DNA of 64,000 nucleotides from positions 64,501 through 128,500 of the forward strand of contig NZ_GL833116.1 of assembly GCF_000185145.2 (NCBI RefSeq), written 5' to 3'. Numbering within the stretch: the stretch's first letter is position 1; each line of letters opens with the position of its first letter. Of this stretch, positions 1 to 9,472 are shown one piece after another. Source of the stretch: Hoylesella oralis ATCC 33269. Lineage in GTDB: Bacteria > Bacteroidota > Bacteroidia > Bacteroidales > Bacteroidaceae. The position numbers and the translations under genes are program-made. Under the pieces are notes generated by a model. It was not told the origin of the DNA and searched no databases. It saw only the letters and a program-made list of their open reading frames with translations.

Positions 1-28
1 CTTATGTTTCATTGATCTTTAATGAATA

Positions 29-2269
29 ATGAGGAATAAGAACATGAATAAATTTCTATATCTCCTCTTTTTGCAGCTTGCTGTAGCGTGGGTTAACGTA
101 AGGGGTGCCGGTCCTGTCTCGCCTCCCAAGTACACCGTTAAAGGCGTGGTAGTTTCGGTAGACGGCGGTCCGCTTGCGGGAGCCACTATCTCTGTCGAAG
201 GTACAAATATCAATACCGGAACGAATGCCAAAGGTGAATTTGCGATAGATTTCCAAAAAGACCGGGTATATAGCCTTCGGGTGAGCTTTGTTGGGTATGT
301 TACGCGTCGTATAACGGTTCCCTCGAGCGGACATCCGCCCTTTATAATAAGGTTAATCCCTGCAGAAACCAATCTTAACGAGGTTGTTGTCACGGGTACA
401 CGTAGCGAACGTCCGCTGAAGGATGTACCTGTAATCACGCGAGTTATCTCTCGAGAAGAGATAGATAACGTAAATCCCGCCGATATAACTACCCTCTTGG
501 AGTACACCTTGCCCGGTGTACAGTTCTATTATAACACGATGAGCCAAGTTCCGGAGATAACCTATCAGGGTATGGATAGCAAGGCAGTACTCTTCTTGCT
601 CGATGGAGAGCGGATAAGTGGTGAGGGTGGCGCCAGTAACATAGACTACAGCCGGTTCAATATAGATGATATAGAGCGGATAGAAGTCGTTCGAGGGGCG
701 GCATCCACACTGTATGACAGCCGTGCAATTGGAGGTGTCATCAATATAATTACCAAGAAGAGCGTTCGTCCGGTAAATGTACGCCTGCATGCCCGCTATG
801 CCGGGCATAACGGAGAGCAATATACCGCCTCTACAGGTACCAACTTGAAGCGCTTCTCATCACTTACATCGTTCACGTTTCGCAAAAGAGACACCTATCT
901 TGTAAGCGATGACAAGGGTAAAGTGACCGAAACGCTTAATCCCGACGGCACTGTAACCAAAACAGAGGCCAAGCCTACGGCGGCTTATATCTACGGCTAT
1001 CGCATCATGGACTTATCGCAAAAGCTGTCGTACAACTTTACCGACCGGCTCAGTGCTTATGTCAGAGCTTCTTACTATGCCAATACGCGTGCCACATATC
1101 TCAATGCCAGATTTCATCAGAGATACGAAGACCTCGTGTTGAGCGGCCGTTTAAAGTGGCAATTTGTCGATAATCAGAGCTTGGAACTTTCGTATATCCG
1201 CGATATTTATATAAAGAATAATGTATATGACCGTGTGGATTTGAAAGAAAAGGTTTATCGCAATATCAACAACACCGTGCGTATGTATTATACAGGAACC
1301 TTTGGCAAGCATACTATCAGCGGCGGTGTAGACTTTTTGCGCGAAGACCTGAAGCATCATTTCATGAAAGATACCGCCAACGTACACATGAACCAATTCT
1401 CTCTCTGCCTGCAAGAAGACTGGCATATTGCCGATAATATCGATGTTGTTCTTGGTTTGCGTGGCGACAAGGGGTTACATTATAAGTTCCATCTCACGCC
1501 GAAGATCTCGGCTTTATACCGTCCTTGGAAGCGCATTACCCTGCGTGCAGGTTATTCGCAGGGATACCGTATTCCTAATCTGAAAGAACTCTATCAGGAG
1601 TACAACATGGGAGGAACGGGCATTATGATGTATGGCAACAAAGATTTGAAGCCCGAAGAAGGCAGTCAGTTATCGGCTTCGGTAGAGTACGACCATAAAG
1701 GTTTGAACCTCGCAGTGTCTGTCTATCACAATCGTTACAAGAATAAAATCACCTATGAATATATAGAACCCGGCAAATCATGGAACATGCGTTATGCCAA
1801 TTCGTTCAATGTAAAGACGACAGGTGTAGAACTTACGGCCAATTACATGCTGCCTTGCGGGCTTCGTTTCTCCGGAGCCTACGCTTACATCAACGACTTT
1901 GACAAGAAAGACGGTTATAATATGTCGTGGATTCGGCCGCATAGCGCACGTTTCAGCACGCTCTACAAACACCGTTTCGGCAAGACAACGGAGACAGTTG
2001 CCTTAAACAGCCAATGGGTATCGCGCATCACGCGCTATTCTTACGACAGTAAAACCAAGGCGTACACCCGTTCCGTGTACGATGCCCGCACGCTCTGTTC
2101 GGTCAATTTGCGGTCGGAACTGCCGCGAGGCATTACACTCGGGCTGATGATAGACAACATCTTCAACTATAAGGACAAGGCTGCAGACTCGGCAGTACAG
2201 TTGCCTCAGAACGGTATAACGTATGTAGCAACGCTCGGAATCAATATTTCAGACATGTTTAAACTCTAA
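29..2269 (+). CDS. hmuR: TonB-dependent haem receptor HmuR
   Basis: Outer-membrane TonB-dependent receptor of about 746 residues. A signal peptide is followed by a carboxypeptidase-regulatory-like beta domain (about residues 34-115), a plug domain starting at the TonB-box-like NEVVVTGTR segment and containing VEVVRGAAS, and a 22-strand-type barrel. A YRIP motif followed by NKDL (about residues 512-540) resembles the YRAP/NPDL motifs of Porphyromonas HmuR and other haem receptors. The haem assignment rests mainly on the four genes downstream, which match hmuS-T-U-V in order and type; hmuS begins 11 bases after the stop. The start could equally be the ATG at 44, which gives a cleaner signal peptide. 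Any hmuY and the operon promoter would lie left of the window. Confidence 0.85.
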   Translation: MRNKNMNKFLYLLFLQLAVAWVNVRGAGPVSPPKYTVKGVVVSVDGGPLAGATISVEGTNINTGTNAKGEFAIDFQKDRVYSLRVSFVGYVTRRITVPSSGHPPFIIRLIPAETNLNEVVVTGTRSERPLKDVPVITRVISREEIDNVNPADITTLLEYTLPGVQFYYNTMSQVPEITYQGMDSKAVLFLLDGERISGEGGASNIDYSRFNIDDIERIEVVRGAASTLYDSRAIGGVINIITKKSVRPVNVRLHARYAGHNGEQYTASTGTNLKRFSSLTSFTFRKRDTYLVSDDKGKVTETLNPDGTVTKTEAKPTAAYIYGYRIMDLSQKLSYNFTDRLSAYVRASYYANTRATYLNARFHQRYEDLVLSGRLKWQFVDNQSLELSYIRDIYIKNNVYDRVDLKEKVYRNINNTVRMYYTGTFGKHTISGGVDFLREDLKHHFMKDTANVHMNQFSLCLQEDWHIADNIDVVLGLRGDKGLHYKFHLTPKISALYRPWKRITLRAGYSQGYRIPNLKELYQEYNMGGTGIMMYGNKDLKPEEGSQLSASVEYDHKGLNLAVSVYHNRYKNKITYEYIEPGKSWNMRYANSFNVKTTGVELTANYMLPCGLRFSGAYAYINDFDKKDGYNMSWIRPHSARFSTLYKHRFGKTTETVALNSQWVSRITRYSYDSKTKAYTRSVYDARTLCSVNLRSELPRGITLGLMIDNIFNYKDKAADSAVQLPQNGITYVATLGINISDMFKL

Positions 2270-2280
2270 TCCATGGCAAG

Positions 2281-5200
2281 ATGAAGAAGAAAATAATAAT
2301 CGGTGTAGCGGCACTTATGCTGCTTGCCTTGTGCATATACGCGTGGCAGAAGTGGTTCTGTGCCACACGTATTGCCTTTGTAAACTACCAAACCATTACG
2401 CTTGGCAGGATTGCCAAGGCAAACGACAACCCGTTTATTAAGATCGACGACGTGGAGGCAGACGATTTAAGCAGCCTCGACGGTTATGATGCCGTGTGTA
2501 TAGAGGCCATGGGACTGCGCTTGACGGAGGAACAGCGCGAACAGATAGAGCGGGCACGAAAGAAAGGAGTACCTATTGTCAGTACTATGATTACCAATCC
2601 CGACAACGATTTTACCTCTATGGACTCGATAGTTGCCGATACGTTGAGGAAATACATAGCGAACGGCGGTCAAGAAAACTACAGGAGTATGCTGAGTTAT
2701 GTACGTAAATACATTGATGGCAAGCTGATTTACGCTCCTAAACCCCATGTATTGGTGGAACAGAAGTACGGTCTGTTATACACATACGATAGGTCTGATG
2801 CCGATAGAGAGCCTATTCAATTCCATTCGGTGGCCGAATACCGTAAATATCTGCACCGTAATGGTTTGCTAAAAGTCCATGCACCGGCAATAATCATTAC
2901 GGGTTCCATCGGCGAACCTAAAGAGTTGATCGCCCGTCTCGAAGATACGGGCAACACGGTATATCCCGTCAACTCCATCAGAGAGTTCATAGAGGGGCAT
3001 CATGCCGACAGCATACCCGTGGCGGCCGTTATCAATATGGCTCACGGGCGCATGGGAGATAACATGGTAAACTATCTGAAAACGAGGAATATACCCCTCT
3101 TCGCACCCCTGAATGTGAACCGTTTGGTAAAGGAATGGGAAGCTGATAAGATGGGTATGAGCGGCGGTTTCCTCTCGCAAAGCGTGGTTACGCCGGAGAT
3201 AGACGGGGCGCTTCGGTCGTTTGCCCTCTTCGGTCATTACGAGGGGAACGACGGTTTACGGTACGTGGCAGCGATACCTGAGCGTCTTGAAGATTTCGTA
3301 AAGACGGTAAACAACTATATAAATCTTAGGCATAAACCCAACAAAGAAAAGCGCGTGGCCATATATTATTACAAAGGACCCGGGCAGAATGCCATGACTG
3401 CAGGCGGCATGGAAGTGGGCCCTTCGCTATATAATCTGCTGCTAAAGCTACGCAACGAGGGCTATAACGTGGCCGGATTACCCGCTTCTTCGGCGCAACT
3501 CGAGCGCATGATACAGCATCAAGGAGCGGTATTCGGGCAGTATGCCGAAGGTGCATTGGGCGAATTTATGAAGAATGGGCACCCTGAACTTATCGCAAAG
3601 AGGCAGTACGAGGCATGGGTAAAGGCCTCTCTCCGTCCAGAGAAGTATGCCGAAGTGGTGAAAGCCTATGGCAATTTCCCGGGTAAATATATGAGTACGC
3701 CCGACGGGAAGCTCGGTATAGCACGCTTACGTTTCGGAAATGTGGTGCTTCTTCCGCAGAATGCGGCCGGCAAGGGCGATAATGCGTTTAAGGTAGTTCA
3801 CGGCACCGACGCCGCTCCTCCCCACACCTATATTGCTTCTTACCTATGGACGAGATACGGATTTAAGGCAGATGTGCTGATACATTTCGGCACTCATGGC
3901 AGCTTAGAGTTTACGCCTAAGAAGCAAGTTGCATTGAGTAATCTCGACTGGCCCGACCGTCTGGTAGGCACAACTCCGCACTTTTATCTTTATACAATAG
4001 GCAATGTGGGCGAAGGTTTGATAGCTAAACGGCGTTCGTATGCCGGACTTCAGACGTATCTAACGGCTCCCTTCATGGAGAGTAACCTACGTGGAACGTA
4101 TCATGACCTTGCAGAGAAGATTAAAATATATAACGATAAAGTGGCACACCATAGGGCCGGAATAGAGAAAGCCTCGCTGGATGTGAAGGCTATAGCCGTG
4201 AAGTTGGGCATACATCGCGAGCTCGGACTCGACTCGGTTATGGCAAAACCCTACAATGAAGACGATATCTTGCGCATCGACAACTATGCTGAAGAGATTG
4301 CAACCGCCAAGATTAACGGTCAACTTTATACCTTGGGCGTGCCTTATGAGCCTGCCCGAATAGTGAGCAGCGTATATGCTATGTGCACCGATCCCATAGC
4401 CTATTCGGTTTATGCCATAGACAAAGCGCAGGGACGTGCCGATGCCAGCGTGGCAAAACGTAAGGTGTTGTTTACACAGCGTTATCTTAATCCGGCAAAA
4501 GCCTTGGTGGCTAAGTTGCTTGCCAATCCTGCCTATGCCACCGATGCCGTAGTTTGCGCTACGGCGAACATTACGCCTGCTCAGCTTGCAAAGGCACGTG
4601 AAGTGTATCAGACGCTCACCGCACCCAAGGATATGATGGCTATGATGATGGTCGGAGGCGGTAGGAATAAAGCGAATATGATGAAGGGAATGCCGAAGAT
4701 GAGAGGTCCTATGCCTGCTATGCGGGGCAAAATGCCGAAACAGCAGGCCGGTATGCCGCCGGCAAAAGGCCTTAAAGGCATGGGAGGAATGCCGGGTATG
4801 GCAGCTAAGGAGCCCGCTTATGCCAAGCACGATAAGGATTTTGCCTTCGCAGTAGCGGAACTCGAGCGTACCATCCGTAACGTTTCGACCTATAAGAAGA
4901 ACCTCTTGGCAAGTCCGCAGCTCGAACTCAGCAGTATCGTCAATGCTATGAACGGTGGCTACACCATGCCTTCGCCGGGCGGAGATCCCATTGCTAACCC
5001 CAATACAATTCCAACTGGCCGCAATATGTATGGCATCAATGCCGAATCTACGCCCAGTGAATCGGCATGGGAGAAGGGGAAAGACTTGGCCGAAAATACC
5101 ATACAGATGTATCGCAGGCGCCATAACGACAGCATACCCCGTAAGGTCAGCTACACTTTATGGAGCGGAGAATTCATCGAGACCGAGGGGGCAACCATCG

Positions 5201-6519
5201 CGCAAGTGCTCTATATGCTTGGCGTGGAGCCTGTGAGAGACAGCTTCGGGCGCGTTACAGACCTGAAACTCATACCTTCTAACGAACTCGGACGCCCCAG
5301 AATAGACATCGTGGTGCAGACTTCAGGGCAATTACGCGACCTTGCCGCTTCGCGTTTGTTCCTCATCAATCGGGCCGTGGAGATGGCTGCATCGGCCAAA
5401 AACGATAGGTATAAGAACGAAGTAGCCGAGGGATTGAAGGAAACGGAGCGTGCTCTGACGGAGAAAGGCGTGTCGCCTAAGGAAGCCAGAGAGCTTGCCT
5501 CGCGCCGCGTTTTCGGCGGTATGAACGGCAATTACGGTACGGGTATCCAAGCTATGGTGATGAGCAGCGACCGATGGGAACGCCGTTCAGAGGTGGCAGA
5601 TGTCTATCTGAACAACATGGGAGCATTCTATGGCGACACTAAAAATTGGGAACAATTCAAACAGTATGCCTTCGAAGCGGCGCTCACTCGTACCGATGTG
5701 GTTGTTCAACCGCGTCAAAGTAATACATGGGGGGCACTAAGTCTCGACCATGTTTATGAGTTTATGGGCGGTATGAACCTCGCTGTGCGCAAGGTAACGG
5801 GCAAGGAACCCGATGCATACCTAAGCGATTACCGCAACAGGCAGAACGTACGTATGCAAGAGGTGAAAGAGGCGATCGGCGTAGAGAGCCGTACCACCAT
5901 TTTCAATCCTACCTATATCAAGGAACAGATGAAGGGCGGAGCCTCGTCGGCAAGCGGCTTTGCCGCCATCGTGCAGAACACTTTCGGGTGGGAAGTTATG
6001 AAACCGTCGGCGATAGACGATGAGATGTGGAACGAAATCTATAATGTCTATGTGAAAGACAAGTATGATCTGGGCGTGAAAGATTTCTTTGTAAGGCAAA
6101 ATCCTGCGGCAATCGAGGAGATTACAGCGGTAATGTTGGAGGCCGCACGTAAGGGTATGTGGAAGGCAGATGGCCGGCAAATCGGTACTCTTGCGCAGAT
6201 GCACGTGGATTTAGTGAATAAATATAAGCCTTCGTGTTCGGGGTTTGTGTGCGATAATGCCAAGTTACGCCGCTTCATTACCGACCATAATGCCGACAAA
6301 GAAGCTGCGAAAAAGTATGAAAGAAATATCGGAGAAATACGCAATACAGGCATAAATGCACAAAAAGGCATGAAGATGAAGAAAGAAACACTCACCGAAC
6401 AACCGTCGTCGGTGAAGCATGTACTGAACAATGTGGCAGTGGGTGTGGTTGCTGTTCTGCTCATCATCTTGCTTTTGTGGATAGTAAGACGCAACCGAAA
6501 GATGCGTAACATGGAGTAA
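2281..6519 (+). CDS. hmuS: HmuS, CobN/magnesium-chelatase-like haem protein
   Basis: A protein of 1412 residues related to CobN and the large subunit of magnesium chelatase. Hallmark stretches are visible, for example LIHFGTHGSLEFTPKK (about residue 538) and the GNYGTG region (about residue 1084). It has an N-terminal membrane anchor (residues 4-22) and a second hydrophobic segment close to the C-terminus (about 1380-1402) followed by basic residues, so it is probably membrane-bound. HmuS relatives in Bacteroidota are thought to remove iron from haem or otherwise handle tetrapyrroles; the exact reaction here is inferred from the family. Residues 785-840 form an unusual insert with 16 methionines plus many Gly, Pro and Lys. 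It lies in a tight operon, 11 bases from the genes on either side. Confidence 0.88.
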   Translation: MKKKIIIGVAALMLLALCIYAWQKWFCATRIAFVNYQTITLGRIAKANDNPFIKIDDVEADDLSSLDGYDAVCIEAMGLRLTEEQREQIERARKKGVPIVSTMITNPDNDFTSMDSIVADTLRKYIANGGQENYRSMLSYVRKYIDGKLIYAPKPHVLVEQKYGLLYTYDRSDADREPIQFHSVAEYRKYLHRNGLLKVHAPAIIITGSIGEPKELIARLEDTGNTVYPVNSIREFIEGHHADSIPVAAVINMAHGRMGDNMVNYLKTRNIPLFAPLNVNRLVKEWEADKMGMSGGFLSQSVVTPEIDGALRSFALFGHYEGNDGLRYVAAIPERLEDFVKTVNNYINLRHKPNKEKRVAIYYYKGPGQNAMTAGGMEVGPSLYNLLLKLRNEGYNVAGLPASSAQLERMIQHQGAVFGQYAEGALGEFMKNGHPELIAKRQYEAWVKASLRPEKYAEVVKAYGNFPGKYMSTPDGKLGIARLRFGNVVLLPQNAAGKGDNAFKVVHGTDAAPPHTYIASYLWTRYGFKADVLIHFGTHGSLEFTPKKQVALSNLDWPDRLVGTTPHFYLYTIGNVGEGLIAKRRSYAGLQTYLTAPFMESNLRGTYHDLAEKIKIYNDKVAHHRAGIEKASLDVKAIAVKLGIHRELGLDSVMAKPYNEDDILRIDNYAEEIATAKINGQLYTLGVPYEPARIVSSVYAMCTDPIAYSVYAIDKAQGRADASVAKRKVLFTQRYLNPAKALVAKLLANPAYATDAVVCATANITPAQLAKAREVYQTLTAPKDMMAMMMVGGGRNKANMMKGMPKMRGPMPAMRGKMPKQQAGMPPAKGLKGMGGMPGMAAKEPAYAKHDKDFAFAVAELERTIRNVSTYKKNLLASPQLELSSIVNAMNGGYTMPSPGGDPIANPNTIPTGRNMYGINAESTPSESAWEKGKDLAENTIQMYRRRHNDSIPRKVSYTLWSGEFIETEGATIAQVLYMLGVEPVRDSFGRVTDLKLIPSNELGRPRIDIVVQTSGQLRDLAASRLFLINRAVEMAASAKNDRYKNEVAEGLKETERALTEKGVSPKEARELASRRVFGGMNGNYGTGIQAMVMSSDRWERRSEVADVYLNNMGAFYGDTKNWEQFKQYAFEAALTRTDVVVQPRQSNTWGALSLDHVYEFMGGMNLAVRKVTGKEPDAYLSDYRNRQNVRMQEVKEAIGVESRTTIFNPTYIKEQMKGGASSASGFAAIVQNTFGWEVMKPSAIDDEMWNEIYNVYVKDKYDLGVKDFFVRQNPAAIEEITAVMLEAARKGMWKADGRQIGTLAQMHVDLVNKYKPSCSGFVCDNAKLRRFITDHNADKEAAKKYERNIGEIRNTGINAQKGMKMKKETLTEQPSSVKHVLNNVAVGVVAVLLIILLLWIVRRNRKMRNME

Positions 6520-6530
6520 ATGCCTGCTGA

Positions 6531-7232
6531 ATGGAAACGGTAGTAGCTATACTTATGATATTGGTTTGCTTCAATTTCTTGTTGAAGCAAACCTTTACAA
6601 CATGGCGCGCCTTGGCGGTTACCACAGTTGTTCTGGCACTGTTTGCCGCCTTGATGTGGCCTTTGGCCATAGAACAGTCTAAAACTCAGATTGCCGATTG
6701 GTTAAAGAACACGGAATTAATGCGCGACATAGCCGTGATATTGACCATAGACGTGGCGGCGCAACTCACGTTCTGTCTCTTCACGGTGCGCATGCCGAGT
6801 GCCGAAAAAGCCAAACCTCGCAGCCGTGCCATACATATATTGCTCACTCTTTACCCGGGTATAATTGTGTTCCCTGTGGTGTTCGCCACCCTTGTAGAAC
6901 TCATCTTCGCCTTGCCCGGCACATCGTTTACCCTCATAGCCTATATGCTTGCCGCCGCTATCCTTGCGGTGGTGCCTTTGGGAAGAGTGCTTCTGCGCCT
7001 GTTGCTGCCCGAAAACGACCTGCGTTTAGAGATGCTTTTCCTCTCGAATGTGCTCGTGGCAGTGGTCGGAGTAGTGGCAACTGTGAACGGTGAAACACAA
7101 ACCAAGTCTGCCGACAGCATAGACCTTACGGCGCTGTGCGGCTTTCTCGTATTGCTTATGGCGGGGCTCTTGTGCGGCATGGCATGGTATGCGTTGAAAC
7201 AGAAACGGAATAATAATATAAACAATCGATAA
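6531..7232 (+). CDS. hmuT: HmuT, multi-pass membrane protein of haem operon
   Basis: A very hydrophobic protein of about 233 residues with around six predicted membrane segments (near residues 5-20, 24-42, 62-80, 100-130, 135-150, 170-185 and 203-222). No catalytic motif is visible. Its place between hmuS and an ExbB/TolQ-type gene is that of HmuT in the Bacteroidota hmu operon. It probably forms an inner-membrane complex with HmuU and HmuV, but its biochemical role is not established. It starts 11 bases after hmuS and ends 3 bases before hmuU, so translation is likely coupled. Confidence 0.75.
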   Translation: METVVAILMILVCFNFLLKQTFTTWRALAVTTVVLALFAALMWPLAIEQSKTQIADWLKNTELMRDIAVILTIDVAAQLTFCLFTVRMPSAEKAKPRSRAIHILLTLYPGIIVFPVVFATLVELIFALPGTSFTLIAYMLAAAILAVVPLGRVLLRLLLPENDLRLEMLFLSNVLVAVVGVVATVNGETQTKSADSIDLTALCGFLVLLMAGLLCGMAWYALKQKRNNNINNR

Positions 7233-7235
7233 AAA

Positions 7236-7838
7236 ATGACTTACATTTCAGACGTTTTATTTTGGATATCTACGGGGCTTCTCGTGCCTGTTGTCGTGTT
7301 GTTGCTCGTGTTGTTCGGCAGGTCATTGCTGCTCATAGGCACATTTTTCGGGCAATACATGAATATGCGTAGGGTACAAACTGCGGCTACAGCCGAGCTC
7401 GAAGGGCTCACCATGGCGAACGTAGATACGCTTGCCGACCGTTTGCCGCACCGTGCATCGTCGTTATTGCTTACGTTTGTGCACCGTATGCTTGCAAATG
7501 CCGGCAGTAGTGCGCACATCTCGCGCCTGCTCTCGCAATATGAAATTGCGGCAGATAGGGATATGGGCATCTCTAAAACGCTTGTCAAGCTCGGTCCGGT
7601 GTTAGGTCTAATGGGCACACTTATCCCTATGGGGCCGGCATTGGTAGGACTTTCCACCGGTGATATTGCCACCATGGCCTATAATATGCAGGTTGCATTT
7701 GCGACAACTGTCGTTGGACTGTTCTCAGGTGCTGTGGGTATGATTACATTACAGGTAAAGAAGCGGTGGTATATGCAGGATATAACGCAGCTGGAGTTCC
7801 TTGCAGAGTTGTTGAACCGTAAAAATACTTCTGTATGA
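7236..7838 (+). CDS. hmuU: HmuU, MotA/TolQ/ExbB-family proton-channel protein
   Basis: A protein of 200 residues with an N-terminal membrane segment (about 10-35), a cytoplasmic stretch, and two further hydrophobic segments (about 118-140 and 150-172). The stretch VKLGPVLGLMGTLIPMGPAL and the later TTVVGLFSGAVG are typical of the MotA/TolQ/ExbB family, which harvests proton-motive force. In the hmu operon it probably pairs with the DUF2149 protein that follows, as ExbB pairs with ExbD, and may energise HmuR or HmuS. The next gene begins four bases before this stop (ATGA overlap). Confidence 0.82.
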   Translation: MTYISDVLFWISTGLLVPVVVLLLVLFGRSLLLIGTFFGQYMNMRRVQTAATAELEGLTMANVDTLADRLPHRASSLLLTFVHRMLANAGSSAHISRLLSQYEIAADRDMGISKTLVKLGPVLGLMGTLIPMGPALVGLSTGDIATMAYNMQVAFATTVVGLFSGAVGMITLQVKKRWYMQDITQLEFLAELLNRKNTSV

Positions 7839-8164
7839 GACGGCGCAGATTACTCTTACAAGACGGCGATTTCGATCCTATGAGCTCGGTAGGGAACCTT
7901 TTCGACGTAGCTATGGTGTTCGCAGTGGCACTGATGGTGGCGCTCGTTACGCGCTACAACATGACCGAGATGTTCAGTAAAGAAGACTTCACCATGGTGA
8001 AAAACCCGGGTAAAGAGAACATGGAGATCATCAGCAAGAAAGGTCAAAAGATAGAACGCTATACGCCTTCCAAAGACCAGAGCAACACCGACGGCACCAA
8101 GGGGCGCAAGGTGGGCATAGCGTATGAACTCGACAACGGCGAAATAATTTATGTGCCAGAGTAA
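7835..8164 (+). CDS. hmuV: HmuV, DUF2149-family protein
   Basis: A small protein of 109 residues with a basic N-terminus, one membrane segment (about residues 20-40) and a soluble tail, an ExbD-like topology. It corresponds to the DUF2149 protein that closes hmu operons. It overlaps hmuU by four bases, which suggests translational coupling and a fixed ratio between the two. It is the last gene of the operon; a 237-base gap follows. Confidence 0.8.
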   Translation: MRRRRLLLQDGDFDPMSSVGNLFDVAMVFAVALMVALVTRYNMTEMFSKEDFTMVKNPGKENMEIISKKGQKIERYTPSKDQSNTDGTKGRKVGIAYELDNGEIIYVPE

Positions 8165-8401
8165 CAAACGGTACTTTTATGGGCGTTACAGGGCATGTTT
8201 ATCGCCGATAAACCATAGGTGTTAGGGCCGTAAAGATATGAAGTAAGCAGGGGCGTAGGCCGTGCTTTTTCCGGTATCTTAAAAGAATAAGAACGTTCGG
8301 AGGAGTTTTTGCAGGCGGTCTGATGGCTTAACTCCCATAACAGTTTAACTCTTTAAACTGCTTGAATTTTAAATTTATATTTACCAAATTATTATTATTT
8401 T
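8165..8401. other. intergenic gap after hmuV
   Basis: A non-coding gap between the haem operon and the next lipoprotein gene. It holds a short inverted repeat (GTTTATC/GATAAAC around 8197-8215) and, near 8325-8365, a degenerate copy of the GTTTAACTC/GGCTTAACTCC-type repeat seen at other gene ends in this window. The last 40 bases are AT-rich and probably contain the promoter of the next gene, but no clear TAnnTTTG box is seen. Confidence 0.5.
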
Positions 8402-9202
8402 ATGAAAAAACAGTATTTAATGATGTTCCTCTTGGGACTTTTATGTGCTTCATCAGCATTCGTTTCGTGCAGTAAAGATAATGAAAAAGACAAACCGGAG
8501 CCACCTGATCCGCACGGATTTGTATGGATTAAGGTCGACGGAGGGACATTTGTCATGGGTAGTCATGCCTCTGAGCTGGGACACGGCATCGATGAAGTGC
8601 AGCATAAAGTAACGCTCAAGGGTTTCAAGATGAGCAAATATCCCGTTACTTTCGACCAATACGATGAGTTCTGCAAGGCAACCAACCGCAAGAAACCTAC
8701 CGATGAAGGCTTCGGAAGAGGCAAACGACCGGTGATAAACGTAAGTTGGGAAGACGCCAAGGCTTATTGCAAATGGGCCAACTGCCAACTTCCGACCGAG
8801 GCACAGTGGGAGTATGCTTGTCGTGCAGGCACCACCACGCCGTTCAATACGGGCGACAATATCACTACAGATCAGGCAAATTACAACGGTGAAAAGCCTT
8901 ATGGCAACAATCCAAAGGGCAAATTGCTCTGGAAGACCACAGAAGTAGGAGTCTATCCTCCTAACAGATGGGGCCTTTGTGATATGCACGGAAACGTTCA
9001 GGAGTGGTGTGAAGACTTCTATGGCCCATATCCTAAGGACGCTGTTACCGATCCTGTAGGGCCTTCTACGGGTAAAGGACGCGTGTTGCGTGGCGGAAGT
9101 TACTTTTTTGGAGGCGAGGAATGTCGCAGCGCAGAGCGCGTTGTAAGCGGCCAAACCATAGGGAGCGAGTTCACTGGTTTCCGTGTAGTTCGCCCGTTGT
9201 AA
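8402..9202 (+). CDS. formylglycine-generating-enzyme (SUMF1)-like lipoprotein
   Basis: A lipoprotein of 266 residues with a type II signal peptide whose likely lipidated residue is Cys23. The rest is one FGE-sulfatase/SUMF1-type domain: WIKVDGGTFVMGS at the start, VSWEDAKAYCKW and LPTEAQWEYACRAG in the middle, then MHGNVQEWCEDFYG, RVLRGGSYF and GFRVVR at the end. True enzymes of the family oxidise a cysteine of sulfatases to formylglycine, but many Bacteroidota lipoproteins use the fold for other or unknown roles, and no sulfatase gene is present here. It appears to be transcribed alone and is followed by a hairpin terminator. Confidence 0.85.
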   Translation: MKKQYLMMFLLGLLCASSAFVSCSKDNEKDKPEPPDPHGFVWIKVDGGTFVMGSHASELGHGIDEVQHKVTLKGFKMSKYPVTFDQYDEFCKATNRKKPTDEGFGRGKRPVINVSWEDAKAYCKWANCQLPTEAQWEYACRAGTTTPFNTGDNITTDQANYNGEKPYGNNPKGKLLWKTTEVGVYPPNRWGLCDMHGNVQEWCEDFYGPYPKDAVTDPVGPSTGKGRVLRGGSYFFGGEECRSAERVVSGQTIGSEFTGFRVVRPL

Positions 9203-9310
9203 ATCCTGTTAAGATAGGAAGAGGTATCTTCTGAGTACGGAGAAACGCCCTTTTTACAGGTCTTGCCGTATAGAAAAATAAGGGTAGGCAAAGGCCATAG
9301 CTTACTTGGT

Positions 9311-9347
9311 AAGAGCATCTGCAACCTAAAGGCAGATGCTCTTTTTT
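9311..9347 (+). terminator. rho-independent terminator
   Basis: A perfect 12-bp stem (AAGAGCATCTGC at 9311-9322 pairs with 9332-9343) with a 9-base loop, followed by a run of T. It lies 110 bases beyond the SUMF1-like gene and faces the end of the convergent lipoprotein gene. Confidence 0.85.
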
Positions 9348-9472
9348 ACATTTACTGCCCCGATTACCTTAGTATAAGGGAGGTTTGTTATCCGTAGGCA
9401 GCAGATTTGTCACCGGTAGAGAGCGGGCGGGAATTGCATGGATCTATGGTACGACGTGCCTGCTACAACCGT

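Noticed and set aside
4087..5124. Open frame of 345 codons on the minus strand inside hmuS
   Set aside because: It is antisense to the conserved CobN-like gene; the His/Arg-rich product is what the Met-rich and GC-rich codons give in reverse.
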